Below are positions 1 through 7,462 of a DNA stretch of 59,789 nt, piece after piece (the first letter of the stretch is position 1; each line of letters starts with the position of its first letter). The notes beneath the pieces are model-generated. The model searched no databases and was not told the DNA's origin. It worked only from the letters and a program-made list of their open reading frames with translations. The translations under genes and the position numbers were made by a program. The stretch lies in NCBI RefSeq assembly GCF_017982655.1, contig NZ_JABXYX010000040.1, positions 1-59,789 on the forward strand. The letters run 5' to 3'. The stretch is from Brasilonema sp. CT11 (GTDB lineage: Bacteria > Cyanobacteriota > Cyanobacteriia > Cyanobacteriales > Nostocaceae).

Positions 1-312
1 ATTCCCATTGTTCCGAAGTCAGGTCACTTGGGTATGATTTAGACATGGCTCTAGTAACGCTGTCGCATTTTTATCTACTGACAGAATACCGTTACTGGAG
101 CTTTTTTTGACTTTCCAAACATCCTCTTAGACTGATGTATTAATGCTGGTACTTTTTCTTTCTTCAAATAACGAGTAATGCGTCACCTATACATTTACAA
201 AATTTGCTTTAACCCTTGCAACGCAACTTTGACCCATGCCGAAGGTAGGAAATTCATGTTCATCTAGAAGGAGCAATATTAGATGCACAAACCATTTGTA
301 ATTTAAAGCAAA

Positions 313-339
313 AGGCGCATGAGTAATCCCCACACGCCT
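313..339 (-). terminator. possible weak terminator after the GG-leader peptide gene
   Basis: On the minus strand a short stem (AGGCG paired with CGCCT) is followed by TTTT about 65 bases past the stop of the peptide gene. The stem is only 5 bp with a long loop, so this is a weak call. Confidence 0.25.
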
Positions 340-403
340 ATGAAAAATCAAATCAATTCAAAGTTGACAATATCTCAAGTTTTTTCAGTTAATTGGTGGT
401 TGT

Positions 404-682
404 TTAGCATCCTCCGCCTCCGCCTAGTGCAGAGCCTACTCCGCCTACTGCAGAGCCTACTCGGCTTACTACAGAGCCTACTCCGCTTACTACAGAGCCT
501 ACTCCGCTTACTACAGAGCCTAATCCGCCTACTACAGAGCCTAATCCGGTAGCGCAAGTTGGTGGTTTTACAGTTGGTACTCCGCAAGTTGGAGCGCATC
601 CACCCACTACAGTTGTTAAATCTTCATCACTGATTTCTTCGATTTGGTTAAATTGCAATTCAGAAATTTTGATGGTATCCAT
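404..682 (-). CDS. double-glycine leader peptide with a glycine/valine heptapeptide-repeat core (bacteriocin/RiPP-precursor-like)
   Basis: This 92-residue peptide has two parts. Residues 1-28 form an acidic, hydrophobic-patterned leader ending in SDEDLTTVVGG, the type of GG leader cut by C39 peptidase ABC exporters. Residues 29-92 are a possible core with three early cysteines (C29, C33, C43), then heptads close to GSVVSGV, then GGGGGC. Glycines spaced every seven residues make a small-residue zipper that could pack in a membrane. No modification enzyme or exporter adjoins it; the nearest ABC exporter with a C39-like domain is about 21 kb away. The start is ATG with only a weak AGGTTT upstream. 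What is seen: leader, GG and repeats. What is inferred: export and any antimicrobial or signalling role. A cell-surface repeat protein is the main alternative. Confidence 0.7.
   Translation of the reverse strand: MDTIKISELQFNQIEEISDEDLTTVVGGCAPTCGVPTVKPPTCATGLGSVVGGLGSVVSGVGSVVSGVGSVVSRVGSAVGGVGSALGGGGGC
431..551. repeat. 21-bp tandem repeat inside the GG-leader peptide gene
   Basis: Five full 21-bp units and a partial sixth start at 431, 452, 473, 494, 515 and 536. They differ at a few positions only. Read on the minus strand each unit encodes one seven-residue repeat (GSVVSGV-like), so unit gain or loss keeps the frame. Confidence 0.9.
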
Positions 683-1011
683 AACTTTTGAAACCTGTAG
701 TAACTACTACCAATATCTTCACTAAGAAAAGCTCATTAACAGCCAAGCTAAGAGATTTTGATGAAAACAAAATGTGATTATTATATTCTAAGTAAATCTA
801 AGGATTGGGTCGGGAATCCGATAAGCTCTTGGCTTTACGCTCCGTGTATCGCAGTAACAGCAATAAATCTCAAATTTGCTGAGTGCAATCATTAGGTATG
901 TATCAGTAAGTAATCATTTGACAATTCAGAAGGACACATACTTACTAACAGTAGATACTTGCGATATAACTCAAAAACTTATATGCAAAAGCTTTTAAGT
1001 ATTTCTGCGGG

Positions 1012-1206
1012 TGTTTGACGATATCGCTTTCCTCCCTCAACAACGAGTATCTGACCCTGGCTGACCAGAGATTTTCTTTGGAAGAATTATGGCAATTGAA
1101 TCTGAATACTCTGAAAGCCACTTTCTTGGGAGAAGCAGAAAAAATGTCTACCGCGCTGAGTGGCAAGCGTTTTGACAGAATCTTTGAAGTTTGGGCTAAA
1201 GTGTAA
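1012..1206 (+). pseudogene. adenosine-deaminase-like C-terminal remnant
   Basis: The reading frame ending at 1206 encodes about 64 residues, including LNNEYLTLADQRFSLEELW and LNTLKATFLGEAEK. This resembles the C-terminal helices of adenosine/AMP deaminases, where a late EY..LA...FSLEEL segment is followed by a helix with SFLPEAEK-like sequence. The metal-binding and catalytic parts are absent, there is no good ATG, and the frame starts in AT-rich sequence. It is most simply a decayed fragment. The match is from memory of the family and is moderate; a small unrelated gene remains possible. Confidence 0.4.
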
Positions 1207-1269
1207 CGTCACGAAAAAAGTTAGGAGAAGCGATTACAATGCAACAGTTGCCTGACTCCGGTTAGCAGC

Positions 1270-1276
1270 GTTAGGC
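1270..1276 (+). other. GTTAGGC, integron core-site-like sequence before the GNAT gene
   Basis: This heptamer fits the GTTRRRY core-site consensus of integron cassettes and lies 17 bases before the GNAT start codon, the usual place for a cassette edge. A seven-base match alone is weak; its value comes from the matching site at the other end of the gene. Confidence 0.35.
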
Positions 1277-1293
1277 GTTTCTACCAGTCTGCT

Positions 1294-1857
1294 ATGAATA
1301 AAAATCAAACTAGCGAGCCTCAACACAGCATTGTTTCCATCAGCGTACAAGTGCTTTCTCCCGCTGATGCTGAATCATATCGTTTTGTGCGTCTGCTTGC
1401 GCTTCATGAACAGCCCCCAGCTTTCGGCTCGTTGCCAGAGGATGAACCAAATCTTTCTGAGATAGCTGCAAGACTCGCACAAAGCGACGAGCGTTGCTTT
1501 TTCGGAGCGTTTCAAGACAATCAACTCATTGGCACCGTCCGGATTTCTCGCTATTGCGCACCCAACGAGAAGCACCGCGCTTATCTTGGGGGGCTATATG
1601 TTTTGCCCGCATTCCGTCGCAACGGTTGTGGTAGATCGCTTGTCAGGCAAGCTTTGAGTTGGGCAGCGAACGCGCGAAGCATCCGGAGAGTCAACCTAAC
1701 TGTCGTCACTCAACAAAAAGCAGCGATCTGTCTTTACCAATCGCTTGGCTTCCGTATCTATGGTACTGAGCAAGAGACATTCTCGAAAGCTGGACGTTTC
1801 TACGACGAACACCTGATGACGTTGGAACTCACTTCGGATAATGACCGCAACGTCTAA
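1294..1857 (+). CDS. GNAT-family N-acetyltransferase
   Basis: This 187-residue protein has the acetyl-CoA fold. Strand beta4 and motif A are visible as GGLYVLPAFRRNGCGRSLV, a variant of the V.P..RG.G.G loop that binds pyrophosphate of CoA, followed by motif B with AICLYQSLGFRIYG. The substrate cannot be told from sequence; the family acetylates amines of proteins, antibiotics or metabolites. Codon use looks richer in G+C than the flanking AT-rich DNA. The gene is bounded by GTTAGGC upstream and GTCTAAC across its stop codon, an arrangement like an integron cassette, where GNAT genes are common cargo. No operon partner. ATG 1294 is the natural start. Confidence 0.85.
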   Translation: MNKNQTSEPQHSIVSISVQVLSPADAESYRFVRLLALHEQPPAFGSLPEDEPNLSEIAARLAQSDERCFFGAFQDNQLIGTVRISRYCAPNEKHRAYLGGLYVLPAFRRNGCGRSLVRQALSWAANARSIRRVNLTVVTQQKAAICLYQSLGFRIYGTEQETFSKAGRFYDEHLMTLELTSDNDRNV

Positions 1858-1858
1858 C
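1852..1858 (+). other. GTCTAAC, attC-start-like sequence overlapping the GNAT stop codon
   Basis: GTCTAAC fits the RYYYAAC inverse core site that opens an attC, and is followed by AAC as in many cassettes. The matching GTTRRRY right end was not found in the next few hundred bases, so the attC, if real, is incomplete or degraded. Confidence 0.35.
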
Positions 1859-1864
1859 AACAGT

Positions 1865-1984
1865 ATGAATCGCTTTAAAGGTAGATGGGGACACAAAGAC
1901 AAACTTAAAGCCGTCCTCAATTGGCAAGAACGGCTAAGAGAATTCGTTGTGAAACTCATCTTAGAATTACCCAATCACGAGTAG
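1865..1984 (+). CDS. small open frame of 39 codons, unknown
   Basis: An ATG seven bases past the GNAT stop opens a 39-residue frame rich in lysine and arginine (begins MNRFKGRWGHKDKLK, ends LILELPNHE). It has no recognisable domain and no clear ribosome site. It overlaps the place where an attC would lie, so it may be chance coding. Listed because it is compact and directly follows the GNAT gene. Confidence 0.2.
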   Translation: MNRFKGRWGHKDKLKAVLNWQERLREFVVKLILELPNHE

Positions 1985-2027
1985 TAATGGGTAGGAATTA
2001 AGTTACAGTTTCTAGTCTCTAACTTTT

Positions 2028-3020
2028 TTAAAACTGCCGCAAAAAGCGAAGGTCGCTTGCATAAAGGCGGCGAATATCATCAATTTGGTGTAAAACCATC
2101 GCAAAACGTTCTACACCAAAACCAGCGGCAAACCCAGTATAAACTTCTGGATCATACCCCACCGCTTTCAGTACATTTGGATCGACCATACCGCAACCCA
2201 TAACTTCCAACCAGCGACCATTCCACTGCAAGTCAACTTCAGCAGAAGGTTCTGTAAACGGGAAATAACTGGCGCGGAAGCGAATAGGTAACTCACCAAA
2301 CATGGCTTCCAAAAATATCTTAATGGTGCCTTTAAGATCAGTAAACGTCAGTCCTTCGTCAATTGCTAAAAGTTCTATTTGGTGGAAAACTGCTGAGTGA
2401 GTCGCATCTACGTTATCTCTCCGGTAGACTCGCCCTGGTGCAACAACTCGGATGGGGGGTTCCTCAGTTTCCATGTAACGAATTTGTACTGACGAGGTAT
2501 GAGTCCGCAGCAGATTCCCGTCTGGCAGGTAAAAAGTATCCTGCATATCACGGGCGGGGTGGTCGGGTGGGGTGTTCAGAGCTTCAAAATTGTAGTAATC
2601 TGTTTCCATCTCTGGTCCAGTAGCTACGGTATAGCCCAACCCGACAAAGATATCCAAAGCTTTGTCGATGATGTTATTGAGGGGATGAACACGACCTTGA
2701 GGACGGTAAATTCCTGGCATTGTTACATCCAATGTTTCAGCATCTAGCTGTGCCTGAATTTTCGCCCCTTCTAAGGTTGCACGTTGCTGATCTAGGCTGT
2801 TTTGCAAAGCTTCTTTGACTGTGTTGGCGATCGCCCCAATTTTTGGTCGTTCCTGGGCACTCAGTTGTCCCATACTCCGCAACAGCGCCCCAAGTTGACC
2901 TTTTTTCCCGAGGTAGCTGACTCTAAGTTCCTCCAGACGTTCTAGCGTATCAGCAGCGGCGATCGCTTTTTCTCCTTCCTCTCGCAGTTCTAAAAGTTGA
3001 GCCTCTAAACTGTTAGTCAT
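2028..3020 (-). CDS. pheS: phenylalanine--tRNA ligase alpha subunit
   Basis: This class II aminoacyl-tRNA synthetase subunit charges tRNA-Phe with phenylalanine as an alpha2beta2 enzyme with PheT. The 330 residues show an N-terminal coiled-coil tRNA-binding arm (about 1-85) and the catalytic core from about 95. Key motifs are [12 protein letters not shown], motif 2 around [28 protein letters not shown] and the motif 3 stretch [18 protein letters not shown]. Length matches the family. pheT is not in the window, which is usual for cyanobacteria where the two subunits are often unlinked. ATG 3020 gives the conserved N-terminus. Confidence 0.97.
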   Translation of the reverse strand: MTNSLEAQLLELREEGEKAIAAADTLERLEELRVSYLGKKGQLGALLRSMGQLSAQERPKIGAIANTVKEALQNSLDQQRATLEGAKIQAQLDAETLDVTMPGIYRPQGRVHPLNNIIDKALDIFVGLGYTVATGPEMETDYYNFEALNTPPDHPARDMQDTFYLPDGNLLRTHTSSVQIRYMETEEPPIRVVAPGRVYRRDNVDATHSAVFHQIELLAIDEGLTFTDLKGTIKIFLEAMFGELPIRFRASYFPFTEPSAEVDLQWNGRWLEVMGCGMVDPNVLKAVGYDPEVYTGFAAGFGVERFAMVLHQIDDIRRLYASDLRFLRQF

Positions 3021-3324
3021 TAGTTTTTAGTCATTACACTATTCATTAGTCATAGATCCAAGGCTTTGGACTACTGGAGATATAACATATCGTTGACACC
3101 GTTATTCTGCCGTATGAAGAACTTGAATCGTCACAAGACAATTGATTTGTCAAAGACAATATTATAACCCAAACTTGTTTTTACCTGTTTGGCTGCTCTG
3201 TAAGCAAGCCAGAATCAGATTTACATAAGCTGTTATGCTGCTAAGCTTAAGTGGCGGGCAGTGGTTTAGAGTTAGGTTAAAGATAATCACTTTGACTAGT
3301 GTACGCAGAGGAGGTTTTGGCAGG

Positions 3325-3619
3325 ATGAAGACGCTGGAAGAAATTAGGCGATGGTTGATTCAGCACAAACCAGTGTTGCAGGAACGGTACAAAGTTAGCG
3401 AATTGGGTCTTTTCGGTTCCTATGCAAGAGAACAGCAGACTGAAACGAGTGATGTCGATGTGTTGGTAGAGTTCTCACCAAACACCTAGTTTGTTGAAGT
3501 TTGTCAATTTAGAAAACTATCTCTCAGACAACCTTGGAGTGAAGGTTGATTTGGTGCATAAAGCGGGACTAAAGCCGCGTATCGGAGAACGGATTTTGAC
3601 AGAAGTGGTCTATCTATGA
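3325..3619 (+). pseudogene. MNT-type minimal nucleotidyltransferase (antitoxin), frameshifted
   Basis: The protein starts at ATG 3325 behind a good AGAGGAGG site and shows the MntA motif GSYAREQQTETSDVDVLVEF, with the two metal-binding aspartates (the family is GSxAR...SDxD). It then hits TAG at 3487-3489. The rest of the family sequence continues one frame over from 3488 ([32 protein letters not shown]) to TGA 3617-3619. The break lies in CCAAACACCTAG, where loss of two bases from an AC run would explain it. MntA proteins AMPylate and silence their HEPN partner, so this antitoxin is probably inactive unless frameshifting rescues it. The last four bases overlap the HEPN start. Confidence 0.8.
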
Positions 3620-3915
3620 CCAAACGGCAATTGGAGGATTATTTACAAGATATATTAGATGCGATTAGCGCTATTGAGCAATTTACATCAAATATTGAGT
3701 TTACAACATTCTCACAAAACTTAGAAAAAGTCTTCGCGGTTTCAAGAGCCATTGAAATTATTGGTGAGGCGGTAAAACGGATACCTGATTCTGTGAGAAG
3801 CAAATATCCTGATATTCCTTGGAGAGATATTGCAGGAATGCGGGATAAGTTGATTCATGATTATTTCAATACAGATGTGGAAATTCTTTGGAAAGCTGTT
3901 CAGAATGTGTTTTAG
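3616..3915 (+). CDS. HEPN-domain toxin (HepT-like RNase)
   Basis: This 99-residue protein carries the HEPN active-site motif R-x4-H-x-Y in RDKLIHDYF, the hallmark of HepT-type RNases that pair with MNT nucleotidyltransferases. Its ATG overlaps the stop of the frameshifted MNT frame (ATGA), the usual coupled layout. The protein ends at KAVQNVF, about 10-15 residues before family members usually end, so the C-terminus is probably trimmed. With the MNT gene broken, either this toxin is also weak or the MNT half-domains still function. A 58-bp piece of this gene recurs at 4594-4651. Confidence 0.8.
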   Translation: MTKRQLEDYLQDILDAISAIEQFTSNIEFTTFSQNLEKVFAVSRAIEIIGEAVKRIPDSVRSKYPDIPWRDIAGMRDKLIHDYFNTDVEILWKAVQNVF

Positions 3916-3966
3916 CTTAGTTTTGATTAATACGAATGTTTTCGAGAGCTTCAACTTCCAGCTATT

Positions 3967-4221
3967 ATGGACATAAGTAAATATCCCTGCCGACTTATGA
4001 ACTACCACGACATTATCACGATAGAACCTGGCAAACGCAGTGGTAAACCTTGCATTCGAGGAATGCGAATCACGGTGTATGACATATTGGAATATCTTGC
4101 AGGTGGTATGAGCCAAGAGGAGATTCTGGAAGACTTTTCTGAACTCACCTGTGAAGACATTAAAGCTTGTCTTGCTTTTGCCGCAGATCGTGAGAAAAGG
4201 TTATTCGTGGTATCTGTGTGA
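3967..4221 (+). CDS. DUF433 antitoxin-like protein
   Basis: The 84 residues match the DUF433 pattern: ITIEPGKRSGKPCIRGMRIT, then VYDILEYLAGGMSQEEILEDF and a final helix starting LTCEDIKACLAFAADRE. DUF433 proteins have a small winged-helix-like fold and are commonly encoded just before DUF5615 PIN-like toxins, as here, where the two genes overlap by four bases (GTGTGA). The role as antitoxin is inferred from this pairing. An internal ATG at 4000 (MNYHDIITIE) would give the usual family N-terminus and may be the true start. Confidence 0.8.
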   Translation: MDISKYPCRLMNYHDIITIEPGKRSGKPCIRGMRITVYDILEYLAGGMSQEEILEDFSELTCEDIKACLAFAADREKRLFVVSV

Positions 4222-4550
4222 AACTGCTTTTGGACGAAAACCTCTCTGACCGGATCATTCCTAGAATTACGGATCTGTATACTGACTCAGTGCACGTTAA
4301 AACATTAGCACTCATCGAAAGTGAAGATGTGTTGATTTGGGAATATGCCAAAGCAAATGATTTCGTGATTGTTTCCAAAGACTCTGATTTCCATCAACGT
4401 AGTCTTCTCTACGGTCATCCTCCAAAATTTATCTACCTTCGTGTCGGTAATTGTCCAACATCTAGAATCGTACAAATCTTGCGGGACAATTATGTCACGA
4501 TTAGTCAGTTTGGAAACGCACAGCAAGAAAGTATTCTGGTGTTAACTTGA
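4218..4550 (+). CDS. DUF5615 PIN-like toxin
   Basis: This 110-residue protein begins KLLLDENLS and contains VIVSKDSDFHQRSLLYG and PPKFIYLRVGN, the acidic motifs of the DUF5615/Mut7-C-like PIN family, believed to be nucleases. The start is GTG 4218, overlapping the DUF433 stop, so the two are translationally coupled. The pair is one of several toxin-antitoxin-type modules in the window and appears intact. Confidence 0.8.
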   Translation: MKLLLDENLSDRIIPRITDLYTDSVHVKTLALIESEDVLIWEYAKANDFVIVSKDSDFHQRSLLYGHPPKFIYLRVGNCPTSRIVQILRDNYVTISQFGNAQQESILVLT

Positions 4551-4551
4551 A

Positions 4552-4585
4552 GAGCGATCGCGCTAGACGAGGAACGCGATCGCTC
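4552..4585. terminator. hairpin built on HIP1 sequence after the DUF433/DUF5615 pair
   Basis: Perfect 11-bp arms GAGCGATCGCG (4552-4562) and CGCGATCGCTC (4575-4585) flank a 12-base loop directly after the DUF5615 stop. No T-run follows, so it may be a 3' stability element or simply two opposed HIP1 octamers. Confidence 0.5.
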
Positions 4586-4593
4586 ATAATAGA

Positions 4594-4651
4594 GTCTCAC
4601 AAAACTTAGAAAAAGTCTTCGCGGTTTTAAGAGCTGTTGAAATTATTGGTT
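4594..4651 (+). pseudogene. duplicated fragment of the HEPN gene
   Basis: These bases repeat the middle of the HEPN gene (about 3709-3766) with few changes: TCTCACAAAACTTAGAAAAA, the phrase TCTTCGCGGTTT, then GAAATTATTGGT. The copy has no start and soon meets a stop. It is a relic of a second HEPN copy or a short local duplication. Confidence 0.75.
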
Positions 4652-4708
4652 AAGCTGAGAGTTTCTGGTTAACTTGATAAGCAGCAGTTAGTAAATTCCC
4701 CTTCACGT

Positions 4709-5182
4709 ATGTCGTTGTCTGTAGAACAAGTCGAGAAGAGAATAAAAGAAATTGAGTGTCTCGTTGACTGCTCAAGTGAGCGATACGGGCGTTTACTCAA
4801 CTGGCAAAATCCATCTGACCCATTTTGGCATTATGGAATTGGTCTATCAGATACACATATTTTTGATACAGGTCGTGGGTTATGTCCTTTTGAGAGAAAA
4901 GAGGCAAAATTTGTTGCCGGTATTGACCACATTGCTTTTGAGCCAGAGCGAACAATTGAGCGGCTCAAACAAGCCCTTCATGTTTTTGCTGATTGGAAGT
5001 ACACTTTTCCTGGTTGGAATTGTGAACACCTTGGTCGGTTAATTGCGACAGATAAACCGAGATGTTATCAAAGTAAAGCTTTATGGTTCTTGTGTGACCT
5101 TACCCCAAAAGGCGACCACAAAACCGCACATCAAATGTTTCGAGCTTACCTAGAGAAGGTTGATCCTATTCTCAATCGGTAG
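4709..5182 (+). CDS. LRAT/NlpC-like domain protein of unknown role
   Basis: The 157-residue protein has FWHYGIGLSDTHIFDTGRG near residue 30-50 and GWNCEHLGRLIATDK near residue 108. A His in an HYGIGL-type strand and a later NCEH motif are the signature of the lecithin:retinol acyltransferase-like branch of the NlpC/P60 cysteine enzymes, where His and the NCEH cysteine form the catalytic centre. Bacterial members act as thiol acyltransferases or phospholipases, mostly uncharacterised. No signal peptide is visible, so it is likely cytoplasmic. It stands alone between toxin genes and pilB. The domain call rests on these two motifs. Confidence 0.6.
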   Translation: MSLSVEQVEKRIKEIECLVDCSSERYGRLLNWQNPSDPFWHYGIGLSDTHIFDTGRGLCPFERKEAKFVAGIDHIAFEPERTIERLKQALHVFADWKYTFPGWNCEHLGRLIATDKPRCYQSKALWFLCDLTPKGDHKTAHQMFRAYLEKVDPILNR

Positions 5183-5285
5183 TAATTTTATAAAAAATGT
5201 CTCAATTATTATCAGTGTAGATGTCAATTCTATCTCACAGATCGGGAATACTCTAATTAGAGTTTCCGTGACTAATTTCTCATAT

Positions 5286-7292
5286 ATGGCTCAGTCGTTA
5301 CCACAAAGGCGTAATACTGCTGTTACTGTAAGATCTCAGTTCTCGCCCTTTGGCAACAAATTAGTGCAATCTGGCTTTATCAATAGCGAACAGATGAGAC
5401 AAGCACTGATTGAAAGTCGTAAGTCTGGCAGATCTCTGACACAAGTGCTGGAATCTATTTCCGGACGACAGTTGTCACCAGAACTGTATAGGTTACATAA
5501 AAAGCAGCAGCTATTTGAACTCAAAATATTATACGGTGTTGAATCTCTTGATTTAGAGGTGAGTCAGGTTGGCACAACAAGAATGAGTCAACTGATTGAT
5601 ACCCTTATCCCAGTAGATATCTGTCGTCGCCATCACTTGGTACCACTAGCAAAGAATGCAGAGCAAAATCCGCCCTCAGTTTTGGTAGCGATGGTAGATC
5701 CGGATAATTTAGAGGCTTCGGATGACTTGAACCGCATCTTGCGTTTACAGGGATGGACATTGCAGCGGATGGTGATTACTCAAGAGGATTACCAGCAACT
5801 TATTAACCAATATTTGGATGAGGTGACTGTTCGGCAAAAGCACCTAGAACAAGAAAAGTTTACAGATATTAATCAGGATTTAGAAAATCTAGACAATCTC
5901 AATTTAGAGGATGTACCTGAAGATAAGGAAGCTGACTTAGGCGCAGCAATGAAGGGTGCTGAGGATGCCCCGATTATCAATTTAGTTAACAGAATCCTCG
6001 CAAAAGCACTACATGAGATGGTTTCTGATATTCATGTAGAACCACAGGAAGAAAACTTACTCATTCGTTTTCGTAAAGATGGTGTGCTGCGTCAGGCTTT
6101 CGATCCTCTGCCCAAAAAAATCATTCCTGCTGTGACAACTCGTTTCAAAATTATTGCCAATCTAGATATTGCTGAACGGCGTTTACCTCAAGATGGACGC
6201 ATCAGACGAGTGTTTGAGGGACGAAAGCTGGACTTCCGCGTTAGTACCTTGCCCAGTCGCTATGGGGAAAAAATCGTACTGCGGATTTTGGATAACTCTG
6301 CAACCCAATTGGGATTGGATCAGCTCATTACTGATGCAGAAACTTTGCAAATTGTCAAGGATATGGTCAGTCGTCCCTTTGGTTTGATTTTGGTGACTGG
6401 ACCGACTGGTTCTGGTAAAACAACAACCTTGTACTCGGCACTTTCGGAACTGAACTGTTCAGGTATCAATATTTGTACGGTGGAAGATCCAATTGAGTAC
6501 AGTTTACCTGGAATTACTCAAGTGCAGGTGATTCGGGAAAAAGGTCTGGATTTTGCGACAACTTTACGGGCTTTTTTGCGCCAAGATCCCGATGTGCTTT
6601 TGGTGGGTGAGACACGAGACAAGGAAACGGCGAAAACGGCAATTGAGGCAGCATTAACTGGTCACTTGGTTTTGACAACTTTGCATACGAATGATGCGCC
6701 GGGGGCGATCGCCCGTTTGGCAGAAATGGGCATTGAGTCTTTCACGATTTCTGGTTCTCTGATTGGTGTATTGGCACAGCGCTTAGTACGGCGTGTCTGT
6801 CCCAGTTGTTGCATTCCCTACACTCCCACCACAACAGAACTTGCTCGCTACGGTTTATCAGCAAGTCAACAAGTGGGTGTTACTTTTTATAAGGCAAATA
6901 CCTTAACTTTAGAGCAAATTAACCAAGCCAAGGCAAATAATCAGCTTTGCCCAGAGTGTCATGGTGTTGGCTACAAGGGACGTTGTGGTGTTTATGAAGT
7001 TATGCGAATCACAGAACGCCTGCAAGCCTTGATTACTGAAGACGCACCAACGGAACGCATCAAAGAAGTGGCGGTGGAAGAAGGAATGAAAACTCTACTG
7101 GCTTACAGTTTGGACTTAGTGCGTCAAGGTTACACCACTTTAGAAGAAGTCGAACGAGTCACGTTCACCGATACAGGTTTGGAAGCAGAGTTGAAAGCTA
7201 AACGTAAGATCAGTCTGACTTGTCGGACTTGTCATGCTGGACTGGAAGCCGAATGGCTACATTGTCCATACTGTATGACACCACGGTTTTAA
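5286..7292 (+). CDS. pilB: type IV pilus extension ATPase PilB (GspE family)
   Basis: PilB is the hexameric cytoplasmic ATPase that drives pilus polymerisation. From ATG 5286 the protein has 668 residues: an N-terminal MshEN-like domain, then the ATPase core with Walker A GPTGSGKTTT (about 370), Asp box, Walker B DVLLVGETRD (about 436) and His box ending TLHTNDAPGAIARLAEMGI. A CPSCC...CPECHG zinc site follows (about 504-560). A further CRTCH...CPYC ribbon at the C-terminus (644-662) appears to be an extra feature of this lineage. The frame is open upstream to 5160, but that part overlaps the LRAT-like gene; ATG 5286 begins the family-like sequence. pilT and pilC follow in the same direction. 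Confidence 0.93.
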   Translation: MAQSLPQRRNTAVTVRSQFSPFGNKLVQSGFINSEQMRQALIESRKSGRSLTQVLESISGRQLSPELYRLHKKQQLFELKILYGVESLDLEVSQVGTTRMSQLIDTLIPVDICRRHHLVPLAKNAEQNPPSVLVAMVDPDNLEASDDLNRILRLQGWTLQRMVITQEDYQQLINQYLDEVTVRQKHLEQEKFTDINQDLENLDNLNLEDVPEDKEADLGAAMKGAEDAPIINLVNRILAKALHEMVSDIHVEPQEENLLIRFRKDGVLRQAFDPLPKKIIPAVTTRFKIIANLDIAERRLPQDGRIRRVFEGRKLDFRVSTLPSRYGEKIVLRILDNSATQLGLDQLITDAETLQIVKDMVSRPFGLILVTGPTGSGKTTTLYSALSELNCSGINICTVEDPIEYSLPGITQVQVIREKGLDFATTLRAFLRQDPDVLLVGETRDKETAKTAIEAALTGHLVLTTLHTNDAPGAIARLAEMGIESFTISGSLIGVLAQRLVRRVCPSCCIPYTPTTTELARYGLSASQQVGVTFYKANTLTLEQINQAKANNQLCPECHGVGYKGRCGVYEVMRITERLQALITEDAPTERIKEVAVEEGMKTLLAYSLDLVRQGYTTLEEVERVTFTDTGLEAELKAKRKISLTCRTCHAGLEAEWLHCPYCMTPRF

Positions 7293-7462
7293 GGGTAGTT
7301 ATTTCTTTCCCCCCCAAAAAAAATATTTAAACGAACCGCCAAGACGCCAAGAAAAGAGAGAAGAGAGAACTAGAATTTTACAAACGATTTCGGATTGCTA
7401 TAGTCAATAGTCATTAGTTATTAGTCATTAATCATTATTTTGGAATAAAGGAAGTCATCAAA

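Noticed and set aside
1-300. Search for a gene at the left edge
   Set aside because: Only very short frames interrupted by stops are present on both strands; nothing could be supported.
319-552. Plus-strand frame over the 21-bp repeats (leucine-rich reading)
   Set aside because: It is antisense to the GG-leader peptide and its LLRLLQS repeats only reflect the tandem DNA; no ribosome site or family match.
5160-5285. Upstream extension of pilB
   Set aside because: It overlaps the LRAT-like gene end and has no PilB-like sequence; ATG 5286 fits the family better.
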